The translations under genes were made by a program, and so were the position numbers. DNA of 64,000 nucleotides from CAVQRC01 sp963715045 (lineage in GTDB: Bacteria > Planctomycetota > Planctomycetia > Pirellulales > Lacipirellulaceae), in contig CAVQRC010000003.1 in assembly GCA_963715045.1 (NCBI GenBank), forward strand, positions 1 through 64,000. Reading direction: 5' to 3'. The notes below the pieces were generated by a model, which ran no database searches, was not told the origin of the DNA, and was given only the letters and a program-made list of their open reading frames with translations. Shown here piece by piece: positions 1-9,213 of this stretch. Numbering within the stretch: position 1 is the stretch's first letter; every line of letters starts with the position of its first letter.

Positions 1-174
1 ACGATGCAACCGCTGTGACTTCGAGAACTGGCGAATTGCAGGCGGTGGGGGCGACCGCCGCACCTAGCAACTTGCAGTTTCCGGCGGCGGCCGTTTGGCC
101 CCCCGCAGGTTGCACGACGGCGAATTGGATTGGGCGGGGGCGACCGGAGCAGGTTTGGAAACTGTCAACGATTT

Positions 175-285
175 GCCCCGAAGGGGCCGAGACATGGTAG
201 CCCAGGGCAAGGCAATGCGAGCTCCGCGAGCGTTGCCGCCGCCCTGGGTACGAAAGATTGGAGACAAGCAGCCCTGAAAGGGCGA
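175..285 (+). repeat. REP-like bipartite palindromic element, left copy
   Basis: Three palindromic blocks follow one another: CCCCGAAGGGG, then GTAG followed by a larger imperfect hairpin whose arms are CCCAGGGC and GCCCTGGGT, then GCCCTGAAAGGGC. A GTAG tetranucleotide next to a hairpin is the hallmark of REP sequences mobilised by RAYT transposases. A closely similar copy lies in inverted orientation on the other side of the transposase gene (775-886). Upstream (about 26-80 and 115-170) are two imperfect direct repeats, each starting GGCGAATTG, of unknown role. Confidence 0.75.
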
Positions 286-318
286 CACAACGTTGGTTAG
301 TCCCAAACGTAGCGCTCG

Positions 319-747
319 TCATATTCGATTTGATGTCGGCCAAACAATGCGCAGTTCTTCTTGAAAGGTCATCTTGCGATGATGTTCTTCTTGATTTCGG
401 ATATATTCCGAGACTTCCGAGACGTTAGATTGGCTAACTGAGAAGGCCGCGTAGCCGTTTTGCCAGTAGAAATCGTTGTTTTTCGGGCCGTCGGTCTTCA
501 TCCATTTGGAGCTCCCTTTCTTTACTTCTTCAACGATCTTCTTCAGCGCATGATTCTTTGACAAAGAAAACAACGCGTGAACGTGATCTTCGATTCCGCC
601 AATAATGATCGCGGGGCTTTCCCAATGCTTGAAGACGCCTGCTTGATATGCGTAGAGATCGGCTTGGAACTCCTGAGGAATCGACGGTTCGCGATGTTTG
701 GTGCTGTAGACCAGATGAATCAGGTTGTTGACCAATGATTGGGACAT
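319..747 (-). CDS. IS200/IS605-like REP-associated tyrosine transposase (RAYT)
   Basis: 142 aa, the usual length of a Y1 HUH transposase. The HUH metal site is His55-Val-His57 in GIEDHVHALF. The likely nucleophilic tyrosine is Tyr115 in SEVSEYIRNQEEHH, on the C-terminal helix. Enzymes of this family cut and join single-stranded DNA at hairpins. There is no accessory tnpB, and the gene sits alone between two inverted REP-like elements (175-285 and 775-886), as expected for a RAYT rather than a classical IS200. The reading frame is intact, so the protein could be active. Start is the ATG at 747. Family assignment is firm; activity is inference. Confidence 0.88.
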   Translation of the reverse strand: MSQSLVNNLIHLVYSTKHREPSIPQEFQADLYAYQAGVFKHWESPAIIIGGIEDHVHALFSLSKNHALKKIVEEVKKGSSKWMKTDGPKNNDFYWQNGYAAFSVSQSNVSEVSEYIRNQEEHHRKMTFQEELRIVWPTSNRI

Positions 748-774
748 CGATCGCGCGCCTCGCTGATTTGTTTT

Positions 775-886
775 GCCCTTTCAGGGCATGGTCCGATGAC
801 GGGTTTCCAGACCCAGGGCGGCGTCAACGCTCGCGGAGCTCGCCTTGACTTGCCCTGGGCTATCTTGTCTCGGCCCCTTCGGGGCA
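775..886 (-). repeat. REP-like bipartite palindromic element, right copy (inverted)
   Basis: Read on the minus strand this has the same order as the left copy: CCCCGAAGGGG, an AGCCCAGGGC arm, a GCGAGCTCCGCGAGCGTTG core, GCCCTGGGT, then GCCCTGAAAGGGC. The GTAG of the left copy is GATAG here. Orientation is opposite, so the transposase gene is framed by inverted elements. Confidence 0.75.
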
Positions 887-999
887 ATTGCAACTCCCGC
901 TTCTCTAAATGGCGTTGATAACAGTCGGCCTGTAGAAACATGGCATTATGTACACTATTCCCGGCTGCCGGCAACGCCAGAATGATGACGCACATTGCC

Positions 1000-1649
1000 C
1001 GAGAACCCCAGCAATGCGGGTCCCGACGCTAGAATCGACCCACCGCGCGACGTGCAGAGGTGTTCACGACCCCTGCAGGAAACGGAAGTAAGCACGTGCA
1101 GCGGTCGCGCGACCGCTGCAGATTCGCAGGATCTCGAACTGAGCGAAGCTGGACCATCCGCCATCTGCTAGCCTCTGGCCTTTCGAGACAGCGGTCGGTT
1201 ACACCTCATTCGGATCCGACCTGCGTGTGGTCCTTGAGGACGCCGCTTCCTTGCGCACTCCGCCGCCGCGCAACTTGCCCACTGTATTCGAATCGATGAC
1301 GCTGGAAGACCGTGCCGAGTTCTCGAGGACATGGGCACATCTACGATGGGCCGGACCACCTCATCGACTGCGGCGTACCTGCGGCAGTCTAAACGACCTC
1401 AGTTGGAAACTGCGTCAGCCATACTCTTTGACGCGATTTAGCGAGCCTGCGTTCGACGCCTAAACGTTTCACGCTGAGGCGCGCATCGCGACACACAGAC
1501 ATTCTCGCTTGGGTAATCCAGGTTGGCGGTTACGCCTACCTGGGAGCAACGTCGCAAGAGGTTCGCCGAGTGCTGTTAATGACGCCTCTGCTGAGTTCGT
1601 CACACCGGTAGACCTATCGGTCAATCGGTGCTACCCGGTGTTCAATCGA
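1000..1649. other. Region without a recognisable gene
   Basis: About 650 bases between the REP-flanked transposase and the SGNH hydrolase. Short open frames exist on both strands but none shows a recognisable domain, signal peptide or convincing start. No repeat or RNA gene was recognised. Confidence 0.5.
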
Positions 1650-2453
1650 TCAATGGGAACCATCGCGATTGCGAATTCTAGAGGCGGGTATCGTCACAAG
1701 CAGACCCAGTAGGGTCACTACGAACGTAGAAGGTTCTGGTGCCGTGCGAGCCACATCCGCGGCAAGGACGCGTGCGATTTTCTCAAAACCGGAGCGCGTA
1801 GGATGGACGCCGTCGCGCCACATGTCTAAACCTGGATCGAGTACGCTGTGCACGTCTACGAATGATATGCTCCGACCAGCCTCGTGGTACTTCTCCACGA
1901 TGCCAGGAATGTAAGAGTTGTAAACCTCAACCTTCCAATTGTTCCGCACGTGCTGGTCATTCGCTAATATCGGCGGGATGGTAGCGAGGCTAACGTGCAC
2001 GTCACTCATCGCCTGGTTAAATATCTGCCCGACGAGATCGTCCAACTCGGCAGCATAATCGGCTGGATCGTCGTGTCTCCACCGCACGCCGTTGGTGCCG
2101 GCCATCAGCAAGACGATATCGGGTGGGTTTGCTGCCAACCAAGTGTTGATACCGCTGGCAAGTTCATCGATTCGAAAGCCGCCATGTCCCTCGTGCTGAT
2201 CGTCGCCGAAGCCGCCAAGCGATTGGCTTCCGACCAAATCGATATCGAAGCTGGCGGCGGTAAGCAATTGCTTAAGCATCCCGCGATACCCACCCCAGCT
2301 CCGCCCATCCCACCCCGTCGGCGACGTCGGGCCTCGCGTAATTGAGTCTCCTAGCGGCATCATGCGAATCGTCGCTCCATGCGCGGTTGGCATGGTGACG
2401 AAGGCCATGATGGCCACCGCGAATAACTTCGTGCAACGCGTTGGTAAGGACAT
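1650..2453 (-). CDS. Secreted SGNH/GDSL-family hydrolase with PEP-CTERM-like tail
   Basis: About 267 aa. The chosen ATG at 2453 gives a classical signal peptide (charged start, hydrophobic core, ending near TAHGA); an in-frame ATG at 2498 would add 15 residues. Block I is PLGDSITRG with the nucleophilic Ser near residue 36. Block III is GTNGV, and the catalytic Asp/His are in DGVHPTRSG near the C-terminus. The last ~30 residues (PEPSTFVVTLLGLLV followed by basic residues) resemble a PEP-CTERM exosortase sorting signal. Likely an extracellular esterase or carbohydrate deacetylase; substrate unknown. No exosortase is in the window. Confidence 0.85.
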   Translation of the reverse strand: MSLPTRCTKLFAVAIMAFVTMPTAHGATIRMMPLGDSITRGPTSPTGWDGRSWGGYRGMLKQLLTAASFDIDLVGSQSLGGFGDDQHEGHGGFRIDELASGINTWLAANPPDIVLLMAGTNGVRWRHDDPADYAAELDDLVGQIFNQAMSDVHVSLATIPPILANDQHVRNNWKVEVYNSYIPGIVEKYHEAGRSISFVDVHSVLDPGLDMWRDGVHPTRSGFEKIARVLAADVARTAPEPSTFVVTLLGLLVTIPASRIRNRDGSH

Positions 2454-2630
2454 CAAAACCGATACTCGTGTGGGTTTAGGGGCGGCTCGCCCCAGCATAC
2501 CAAAAATCGTTTCAGCGACAGCAAGTTGCAGACGGAATTGGGAGTCGCAATTCAGCGCCGTGTCCCCAGAGCAATCAGCCGCAGAGGACGCGACATCGTC
2601 AAACCCACTTCCTGAATCAGCCTGGTGAGG

Positions 2631-5468
2631 CTAAAGGCCGCCAGCGGTTGCCTGGTTCAGAAAGAACTGCACGATTTCCTGCTGCAGCATGGGCGCCGCA
2701 CGCAGGCGGGTCGTCGGCCGGCGGACGGTCCCTCCGACGTGCAGAAAGATGAGGCGATCGGCGAGGACGCGATTCGCCTCGGCCAATACGGCGACGGGGG
2801 CGGTCGGGAGCGCGAACAGTCCGGCGGCAGACAGTAAACGCTGGAGCGCGGGATCGGCCTCGAATTGTCCGACGTGCGCGGTCACGTCCAGATCGAGGCG
2901 TCCGCGGGGAGTCACCTGACCCTCGACAAGCACTTGGACACCGCGATTGGCGAAGGCCAGCCGGTCGACCTGAATCACGCCTCGGGCGAGACGGAGTTTG
3001 ACTTCGCTCGAGTCGAATCGCGAAGAACCCAACTGCTGCACGTCGAGATAACCTTGCAGGGACTGGAGTACGGGGAGCCTCAGTGCCTGAACGTCGTCGA
3101 GTTCTCCCGTGAACCTGCCATCGAGGTCGCTGAACGAGCGGACATTTCTCCCGGCGAGTTTCAAGTTCCCACTGAGCTGTCCGCTGGCGGTGGTCGGTCC
3201 GCGGGATGCCGCTTTGAGCAGCAGCCGGGTATCGAGGGATGCCAGCCGCGCCTCGGCGGCGACATTCACGGAGCGGCCCCAGTCGACGGTTGCCCTGCCA
3301 GTCACCCGACCCCGCGCGACTTCGATCGACGATTCGCGGAGTTGGAAGCGACCCCGCGTGCTCTCGGGAGCAAACGTCCAGTCCAGCGGCAATCGCGGCA
3401 CTCGCAGCGGCACTCCCGCAATACGGGCCCGCTGCGTGGTGAGCACCGCCGTCCCGTTCCATCGTGCCGCGCCGAGTTGCCCGCGGATGTCGGCGTCGAT
3501 CGTGCCCTCGACTTCACGTGCGGCGTTGGGCCACGGCGCGAACAGCCGCCGGGCATTCACCCGGCTGGCGGTCAGCCGAAAAGAACCGTTTCCGTCGGTG
3601 TTCCGGTTCGCCGTGTACTGGCCACGAACGGAACCGTTCCCTATCGTCGCCGCGATATCGCGGATCGCGATCTCTTCCGGTGTCAACGCGATTTGCGCGG
3701 TCGCCTGGGAGGCGATTTCCTGCCCATCCCAACGGACATTCTCCAGCGAGATCGTCCCTGTTCCCTCCGGGAGAAACTCCGGTCCGGCTACCGCGAAGTC
3801 CATCGCAGCCGACACCTGTCCGCGAAGCAATTCGAGACGGTTCTGCCATCGTCCGCTCAAGTGGCTTTGGATCGCCGCCAGCCGGGCCGCCCGCAGCTCG
3901 ATCCGACCCCTTGCCGCCGGTGACTCCGACGCGAGACTTTCCAACTCCGCCGTGGCAGTGCACTCGATCGTCCCCTCGAGGACCTCGCCCGTCATCTGGC
4001 AACTCGCCGTCCCATTCTCGACTTGCATTTCGGCTGCAAATTGAACGACCTCGAAGGGCTCGAAACCGACTGACGCGGCCGTGAACTTGCCGCTCGCGGA
4101 GAGTTCGCGAAGGTTGTCGAATTTCGAGACCGTCAATTCACCGTCGACCAGCCCCGAGAGTTGGATCGGCAGGTCACCGGCGATTGCAGTTGCCGCGGCA
4201 AGGTCGACCCCGCGGAACGTCACCGCGGCTCGACCGATACGGTCGCCCGCAAACGGAATCTCGGCATCGACATCGATGACTCCTCCAACTAGCGGTGCCC
4301 GGTCTGCCGCCACATGAAGTCCGTGCGGAGCCGCGTCCCAGGCGACTTCGGCCTGCGGGATCTCGACCTGTGACCAGGCCACGTCGGAAAGTCGTGCCGC
4401 GCCGGCAGCCGACCAGATCAAGGGCTGGACTTCTCCCCGGGCACTGCCACGGATCGCGACCTTGCCCGATACGCCCGTCGCTGGCCGCTGCGGATCGACG
4501 ATTGCCAGTAGCTCGCCGAGTCCCGTTTCGGACACGCTGAAATCGACCGCGAACGGATACGGTCGCTGGGTGCTGAGAGTCCCCGTGCCGGAAAGGGTCG
4601 CTTCACGCCAGCCAGCCCGGATGCTCTCCAGCGATATCACGCCGTTCTCCAATCGGACTTTGGCCGAGACGTCGGATACGTCGTAGCCTGCGAGTCCCAG
4701 TTGTCCGCTGCCGAAATCGCCCCGGCCGCCCCATGTGGTCAGATCCTGCCAGCTCTTCGTCGACCCGATGAATTCAACGGATCCGGAAGCAGTTCCCTTC
4801 AAGTCTGCACGCGGTTGCCCCGTCAGCCCCAGCAACGTACTCACGGGTACCCCTTCGAAGGTCAACGTGCCGTCGATGGGGCCGAACCCGATGATCGGGA
4901 ATTCTGCCTGGCCGAGGATGCGTCCGCCGCCAGCGAACCGCCCCGCAATCGATTCCAGCCGCACCTTGCCTTCGGAGTAGTTGGCACTCACCTCCAGGTG
5001 TTCCAATTGCTGGTCTTTGAATGACAACTCCGAGAACAAGACTCTCGCCTGCCCGGTATACGTCTTCGCGTCGGTGGACGACTGCAGGGGGATGTCGATT
5101 GCCGCCGTCACGGCTCCGCTGCCCGTCAATGCTTGCGACATCTCTCGAGGAACGGATGGCAGCTCGCGAACTGCGTCGGCGACGGCCAGGTCGCTCGCCT
5201 CGAACGCGATGTGCAGTACGCCCGCGACGTTCGTTGCCGAGTCTGCAAGGTCATAGGCGATGCGATCGAGCTGGAGCTCCAGGCGAATCGGATTGACGGG
5301 CAGGCCCGACAGCACAGCTTCCTCGAGAACTGCGTCGCCGGTGCCCCGTGCACTCAGAGTATTGTCTTCGAGCATGAGCTGCAGATCAGCGGAACCGCCG
5401 ATCTTTCCTCGCACTTCCTCCGGCACGGGCCACTCAGGCGGCAGTCGATCAGCGGCGATTTCGGACAC
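2631..5468 (-). CDS. AsmA/TamB-like large periplasmic protein, C-terminal part of a frameshifted gene
   Basis: 945 codons from a GTG at 5468. The protein is built of repeated beta-strand-rich segments of AsmA/TamB type, such as SGTGTLSTQRPYPFAVDFSVSE and GRFTGELDDVQALRLPVLQS, ending in a short helical tail with FFLNQ. Such proteins bridge the inner and outer membranes and are linked to lipid transport and envelope assembly. The same frame stays open upstream of the GTG and reads PRFEGRCQLAVSEIAADRLP, which continues the fold of the upstream frame (5449-6498). This is therefore probably the distal two-thirds of one ~1,300-residue protein split by one indel near 5500-5540. A genuine overlapping two-gene arrangement is less likely. 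Confidence 0.75.
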   Translation of the reverse strand: MSEIAADRLPPEWPVPEEVRGKIGGSADLQLMLEDNTLSARGTGDAVLEEAVLSGLPVNPIRLELQLDRIAYDLADSATNVAGVLHIAFEASDLAVADAVRELPSVPREMSQALTGSGAVTAAIDIPLQSSTDAKTYTGQARVLFSELSFKDQQLEHLEVSANYSEGKVRLESIAGRFAGGGRILGQAEFPIIGFGPIDGTLTFEGVPVSTLLGLTGQPRADLKGTASGSVEFIGSTKSWQDLTTWGGRGDFGSGQLGLAGYDVSDVSAKVRLENGVISLESIRAGWREATLSGTGTLSTQRPYPFAVDFSVSETGLGELLAIVDPQRPATGVSGKVAIRGSARGEVQPLIWSAAGAARLSDVAWSQVEIPQAEVAWDAAPHGLHVAADRAPLVGGVIDVDAEIPFAGDRIGRAAVTFRGVDLAAATAIAGDLPIQLSGLVDGELTVSKFDNLRELSASGKFTAASVGFEPFEVVQFAAEMQVENGTASCQMTGEVLEGTIECTATAELESLASESPAARGRIELRAARLAAIQSHLSGRWQNRLELLRGQVSAAMDFAVAGPEFLPEGTGTISLENVRWDGQEIASQATAQIALTPEEIAIRDIAATIGNGSVRGQYTANRNTDGNGSFRLTASRVNARRLFAPWPNAAREVEGTIDADIRGQLGAARWNGTAVLTTQRARIAGVPLRVPRLPLDWTFAPESTRGRFQLRESSIEVARGRVTGRATVDWGRSVNVAAEARLASLDTRLLLKAASRGPTTASGQLSGNLKLAGRNVRSFSDLDGRFTGELDDVQALRLPVLQSLQGYLDVQQLGSSRFDSSEVKLRLARGVIQVDRLAFANRGVQVLVEGQVTPRGRLDLDVTAHVGQFEADPALQRLLSAAGLFALPTAPVAVLAEANRVLADRLIFLHVGGTVRRPTTRLRAAPMLQQEIVQFFLNQATAGGL

Positions 5469-6498
5469 CGCAAGCTGGCACCGGCCTTCGAAACGGGGTC
5501 CGCCGAGATTCGAATTCGGGATCGAGTTTCAACGTTCCTCCCAGGAGGTCGCAGGCCAGTTGTTCGCCGCGGAGGATTCCGTTCTCCAACACGAGCCGGC
5601 CGTTGAAATGTTGCAGACGCACGTTTGCGGGCTCGACCGTGACGACGAGCTTGCGAGGCACGAGTTCGATGCGATAGGAAAGCCTCTCTCCCGGCACGTA
5701 GTCCGCCGTGAGCGAGACCTCGGTGGTTCCGGCGAGCCGGATTGAATCGGACGGCATCTGAGGCGTGAAGGGCAGTTTTCGCAACGCTTCCCTATCGACG
5801 GGGAGATTGCCGGTCGATAGTTGGATCTGCAGTGCCAGCTTACGACCGTCAAAACTGGAATCGGTCCGCCACGGTGCGCCGGCCAGATTCCCGATCGTTC
5901 CCGCGATTTCCATGCGCTCAGTCGTGCCCCGGATCTGCAACTCGATACCCGAGGTAACCAGCGGTTCATGCCCCGCCGGTTTGATCTCGACCCGGCCGTC
6001 GATGATCTCGATGTGGGGACTCGGCGGGTCAAAACTTTCGGGCCGTGCGAGCCGATTGAGCAACTTTCCCTCCGCGTCGACACGGAGCTGGATCGTCGGG
6101 CGGTTAAGGACCATGCGATCTGGAACCGGTCTCGAGCGTATCGCCCGCCAGATCGGAAGGGCCAGGCGAACGCCTTCGATCGTCACCCACGTCGCCGGGT
6201 CGTCCCCCAGTTCCAGCAGGCGGACGCGGTCGACGTCGATGCCCGACCAGCCCAATCGCACGGCGTCGATCCTGACCGGCCCTTTGTTGATGGCCGTCAG
6301 TTGCTCAACCACCTGGTTGTAGGCATGACGCTGGGCGAACCGCCAGCCGACCGTGACAACAATCGCAGCCACCACGGCTAGACCGGCAATTCGCTTCCAA
6401 AGCCTCTTAGAGCCGATCCCAGACTTGGGTTCAGCAACCGAATTCCCCGGCCGTGGGACGCGTTCACTCGAGTTTTGGGATAGGTACTTACGCTTCAT
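5449..6498 (-). CDS. AsmA/TamB-like protein, N-terminal part (same gene as 2631-5468)
   Basis: About 349 codons from ATG 6498. After a basic stretch comes one transmembrane anchor (LAVVAAIVVTVGW), then AsmA-like beta segments (VRIDAVRLGWSGIDVDRVRL, TWVTIEGVRLAL). The frame is reliable until about GGTLKLDP and then runs into an unrelated arginine-rich tail before stopping, while the neighbouring frame resumes the AsmA-like sequence. Residues ~3-30 (KYLSQNSSERVPRPG...) are encoded by a copy of a dispersed ~80-bp repeat (6409-6490). The true start could thus be a later GTG, or the repeat has been adopted as an N-terminal extension. Function as for the distal part. Confidence 0.7.
   Translation of the reverse strand: MKRKYLSQNSSERVPRPGNSVAEPKSGIGSKRLWKRIAGLAVVAAIVVTVGWRFAQRHAYNQVVEQLTAINKGPVRIDAVRLGWSGIDVDRVRLLELGDDPATWVTIEGVRLALPIWRAIRSRPVPDRMVLNRPTIQLRVDAEGKLLNRLARPESFDPPSPHIEIIDGRVEIKPAGHEPLVTSGIELQIRGTTERMEIAGTIGNLAGAPWRTDSSFDGRKLALQIQLSTGNLPVDREALRKLPFTPQMPSDSIRLAGTTEVSLTADYVPGERLSYRIELVPRKLVVTVEPANVRLQHFNGRLVLENGILRGEQLACDLLGGTLKLDPEFESRRTPFRRPVPACGVRNRR
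6409..6490 (+). repeat. Dispersed ~80-bp repeat family, copy A
   Basis: Shares with four other copies in the window the frame GAGCCGATCCC, then AATTCCCCGGCCGTGGGA, then CGTTCACT, then TTTTGGGATAGGTACTTA. It lies inside the 5' coding end of the AsmA-like gene, in the antisense direction. Confidence 0.85.
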
Positions 6499-6812
6499 AC
6501 TCGGTTGACCCGGATGATTCGCCGGCAAACGCAGTTCAACTTGCAGCCCACCCTTTGCCCGGCATGACGGACGCCCACTCAGCATCGTCCAGGCATCATC
6601 CAGGACTCGACGTAATCCAGCAACAGAACCCCCGCGGACCCCGAAATCGCCTCGATTTTATGGGCTATCACCAAACGCCCCGTAGTCAGTCCCGGTAAGA
6701 TATGTCACGGTGGTCGAATCCAGGGCCCCATCGCGAGACACCAATTCCCAGGGATGATTCGGCAGCAGCCCCCGCATTCTGGCCGTTAGATCCCAAACAC
6801 TTTGAAAGATGA

Positions 6813-9164
6813 ATGATGCGCCATCTGACCAATCTCCTGGCCATCGGCATCGTCAGCCTGTGCAGTCAAGTTCAGGCAGACGGCCTCGTCCGGGAAGTAA
6901 ATGCGGCCCTCGAACGGTCAGGCGACAACCGGGAGCAGATCGAGCAGGCACTTGCCCAGACGCCCGCCGATCAGCTGCCCGGTATGCGGTTCCTCGTGGC
7001 CTACATGCCCGAACCAGATCTGAAGAGCCTGCGTTCCGACATGCTGGTGGAGAACGTGCGGTTGGCGTATCAAGCGCTCGCCGAGGCACCCTGGAAGGAT
7101 GACGTGCCCGAGGACGTTTTCTTCAATGACGTGCTGCCGTACGCCAGCATCAACGAAAAACGGGACGACTGGCGGAAAGAGTTTTATGAAAAGTTCAAGC
7201 CGCTCGTGCGGGACGCCAAATCGCCTGCCCAGGCAGCCGCAATCCTCAATCAAGAGATCTTTCCGCTGTTGAAGGTCCGCTACTCGACGCAAAGGCGAAG
7301 GGCCGATCAGGGACCGCGTGAATCCATCGAAAGTGGCCTCGCTTCATGCACCGGACTGTCGATTCTGTTGATTGATGCATGTCGCGCGGTCGGAGTTCCG
7401 GCACGATTCGCCGGGACGCCATTGTGGACGAACAAGAGCGGAAACCACTCCTGGGTAGAAATCTGGGACAACGGCTGGCATTTCACGGGTGCGGCCGAGC
7501 CGACCGGAGACGAACTCGACAAGGGCTGGTTCGTGGGGCGGGCCGCGACGGCCCAACGTGACCATCGGCTGCACGCGATCTATGCGGTTAGTTACCGGCC
7601 GACCCCTCAGAAATTCCCGCTCGTTTGGAATCGCAACGTCGATTACGTGTTTGCGGTAAATGTTACCGACCGCTATACGGCGCTGGGCCGCGAACTTCCC
7701 GCCGGACACGTGGAGTTGTTGTTTCGAGCCATCGACGAAGCGACCGGCGACCGATGTGTGGCCCCGCTGGCGGTTCGTGATCAGAAGGGCAACGTCGTGT
7801 TCGAAGGTCAGACCAAGGACGAGCGGTTCGACGCCAATGACCATCTTTCGGTCGTTCTTCCGGCGGGCGAAAAGTACGACGTGGAAATTCGTCATGGTGC
7901 GCGGGTGGTCACGGAGAACGTTGCGGCCGAGAAGCGCGATTCGCCGATCACGTTTCGGCTCAAGACCGACGAAACGGACGACCCCGGCCCGGCAGATGAA
8001 ATTTCCTCGCGGACCGCCGTGCAGAGACTCGAAGCCTATCTCGCCATCGAACGCGAGCAGCGCCCGCCTCTCGAGAAAACATCCTTCTGGTCGGCGCCGC
8101 TCACCCGTGAAGATGCAGAGCGGGCTCGGCAATTGCTGTGGGACGATCACGTCGCGACGATCCGACAGTCGCGGGCTGCCGAGATCGAGGCCCGCGAACT
8201 GGCCCTCGGCGACTTGAAGATGCCGTTTCATTACGAGGTCTTTGGCGAGAAGCCGGAGGGGGGCCGCAGCATGTTTATCTCGCTGCACGGCGGAGGCGGT
8301 GCACCGAAGCGAGTGAACGATCGGCAGTGGGAGAATCAGAAGGGACTGTACCAGCCCGAGGAGGGCGTCTATGTCGCTCCCCGCGGGCCGACCGATACGT
8401 GGAACCTGTGGCACCAGGGGCATGTCGATGAGTTCTTCGCTCGGCTGATCGAAGACATGATCGTGTTCGAAGAGGTCAATCCGGACCGCGTGTACCTCAT
8501 GGGTTACTCCGCCGGCGGCGACGGCGTCTACCAACTCGCCCCGCGGATGGCCGATCGCTGGGCCGCGGCCGCGATGATGGCCGGACACCCCAACGATGCC
8601 TCCCCGCTCGGACTCCGAAACATCGCCTTCACCCTGCATGTTGGCGGGAACGATGCACCCTACGATCGAAATCGAGTTGCCGCCCAGTGGCAGGCGAAAC
8701 TCGCCGACCTGCAGAAATCCGACCCCGACGGATATGTCCACTGGGCGAAGATCTACCCCGACAAAGGACACTGGCTCGATCGCGAGGACGCGGCTGCCAT
8801 CCCTTGGATGGCCGAGCACACCCGCGATCCGTATCCGACACGGATCGTCTGGAAACAGGACGACGTCGTGCAACCGCGTTTCTACTGGCTCGCGGTCGAT
8901 CGCGAACACGCTCACCCCGGACAGGAAATCCGCGCCGACCGTGAGGGCCAGCAGATCCGCATCGACGGCGATGTGACCCCCATCAGAATCCGGCTCAATG
9001 ATCAAATGCTGAATCTCGATCAGCCGGTTCGCGTACTGCGGAACGGTGACTTGGTATTTGCAAACGCCGTCCCGCGTACGATTGGCGTAATTGCCACCAC
9101 GCTCCATGAGCGCGGCGACCCACGTGGAATGTTCCCGAGCGAGGTCGTCGTCACCGCCGAGTGA
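6813..9164 (+). CDS. Transglutaminase-like domain fused to a PHB-depolymerase-like alpha/beta hydrolase
   Basis: 783 aa with an N-terminal signal peptide (cut near VQADG). Residues ~110-260 form a transglutaminase-like cysteine domain: a candidate Cys near residue 178 in GLASCTGLSILL, His near 210 in GNHSWVEIW, and a following acidic position. After a linker, residues ~480-700 form an alpha/beta hydrolase of the polyhydroxybutyrate-depolymerase/esterase type: oxyanion region SLHGGGGAPK, nucleophile elbow GYSAGGDGVY (Ser near 565), and a late His in DKGHWLDRED. The C-terminal ~100 residues are a beta-rich tail. The protein is probably periplasmic or secreted and may process peptides and esters on the same polymer; the substrate is unknown. 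The frame is intact. Confidence 0.85.
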   Translation: MMRHLTNLLAIGIVSLCSQVQADGLVREVNAALERSGDNREQIEQALAQTPADQLPGMRFLVAYMPEPDLKSLRSDMLVENVRLAYQALAEAPWKDDVPEDVFFNDVLPYASINEKRDDWRKEFYEKFKPLVRDAKSPAQAAAILNQEIFPLLKVRYSTQRRRADQGPRESIESGLASCTGLSILLIDACRAVGVPARFAGTPLWTNKSGNHSWVEIWDNGWHFTGAAEPTGDELDKGWFVGRAATAQRDHRLHAIYAVSYRPTPQKFPLVWNRNVDYVFAVNVTDRYTALGRELPAGHVELLFRAIDEATGDRCVAPLAVRDQKGNVVFEGQTKDERFDANDHLSVVLPAGEKYDVEIRHGARVVTENVAAEKRDSPITFRLKTDETDDPGPADEISSRTAVQRLEAYLAIEREQRPPLEKTSFWSAPLTREDAERARQLLWDDHVATIRQSRAAEIEARELALGDLKMPFHYEVFGEKPEGGRSMFISLHGGGGAPKRVNDRQWENQKGLYQPEEGVYVAPRGPTDTWNLWHQGHVDEFFARLIEDMIVFEEVNPDRVYLMGYSAGGDGVYQLAPRMADRWAAAAMMAGHPNDASPLGLRNIAFTLHVGGNDAPYDRNRVAAQWQAKLADLQKSDPDGYVHWAKIYPDKGHWLDREDAAAIPWMAEHTRDPYPTRIVWKQDDVVQPRFYWLAVDREHAHPGQEIRADREGQQIRIDGDVTPIRIRLNDQMLNLDQPVRVLRNGDLVFANAVPRTIGVIATTLHERGDPRGMFPSEVVVTAE

Positions 9165-9213
9165 AGACACTTTGAAAAACCCAACTCCCTGTAGCATTCT
9201 CTGGGGACCGCCC

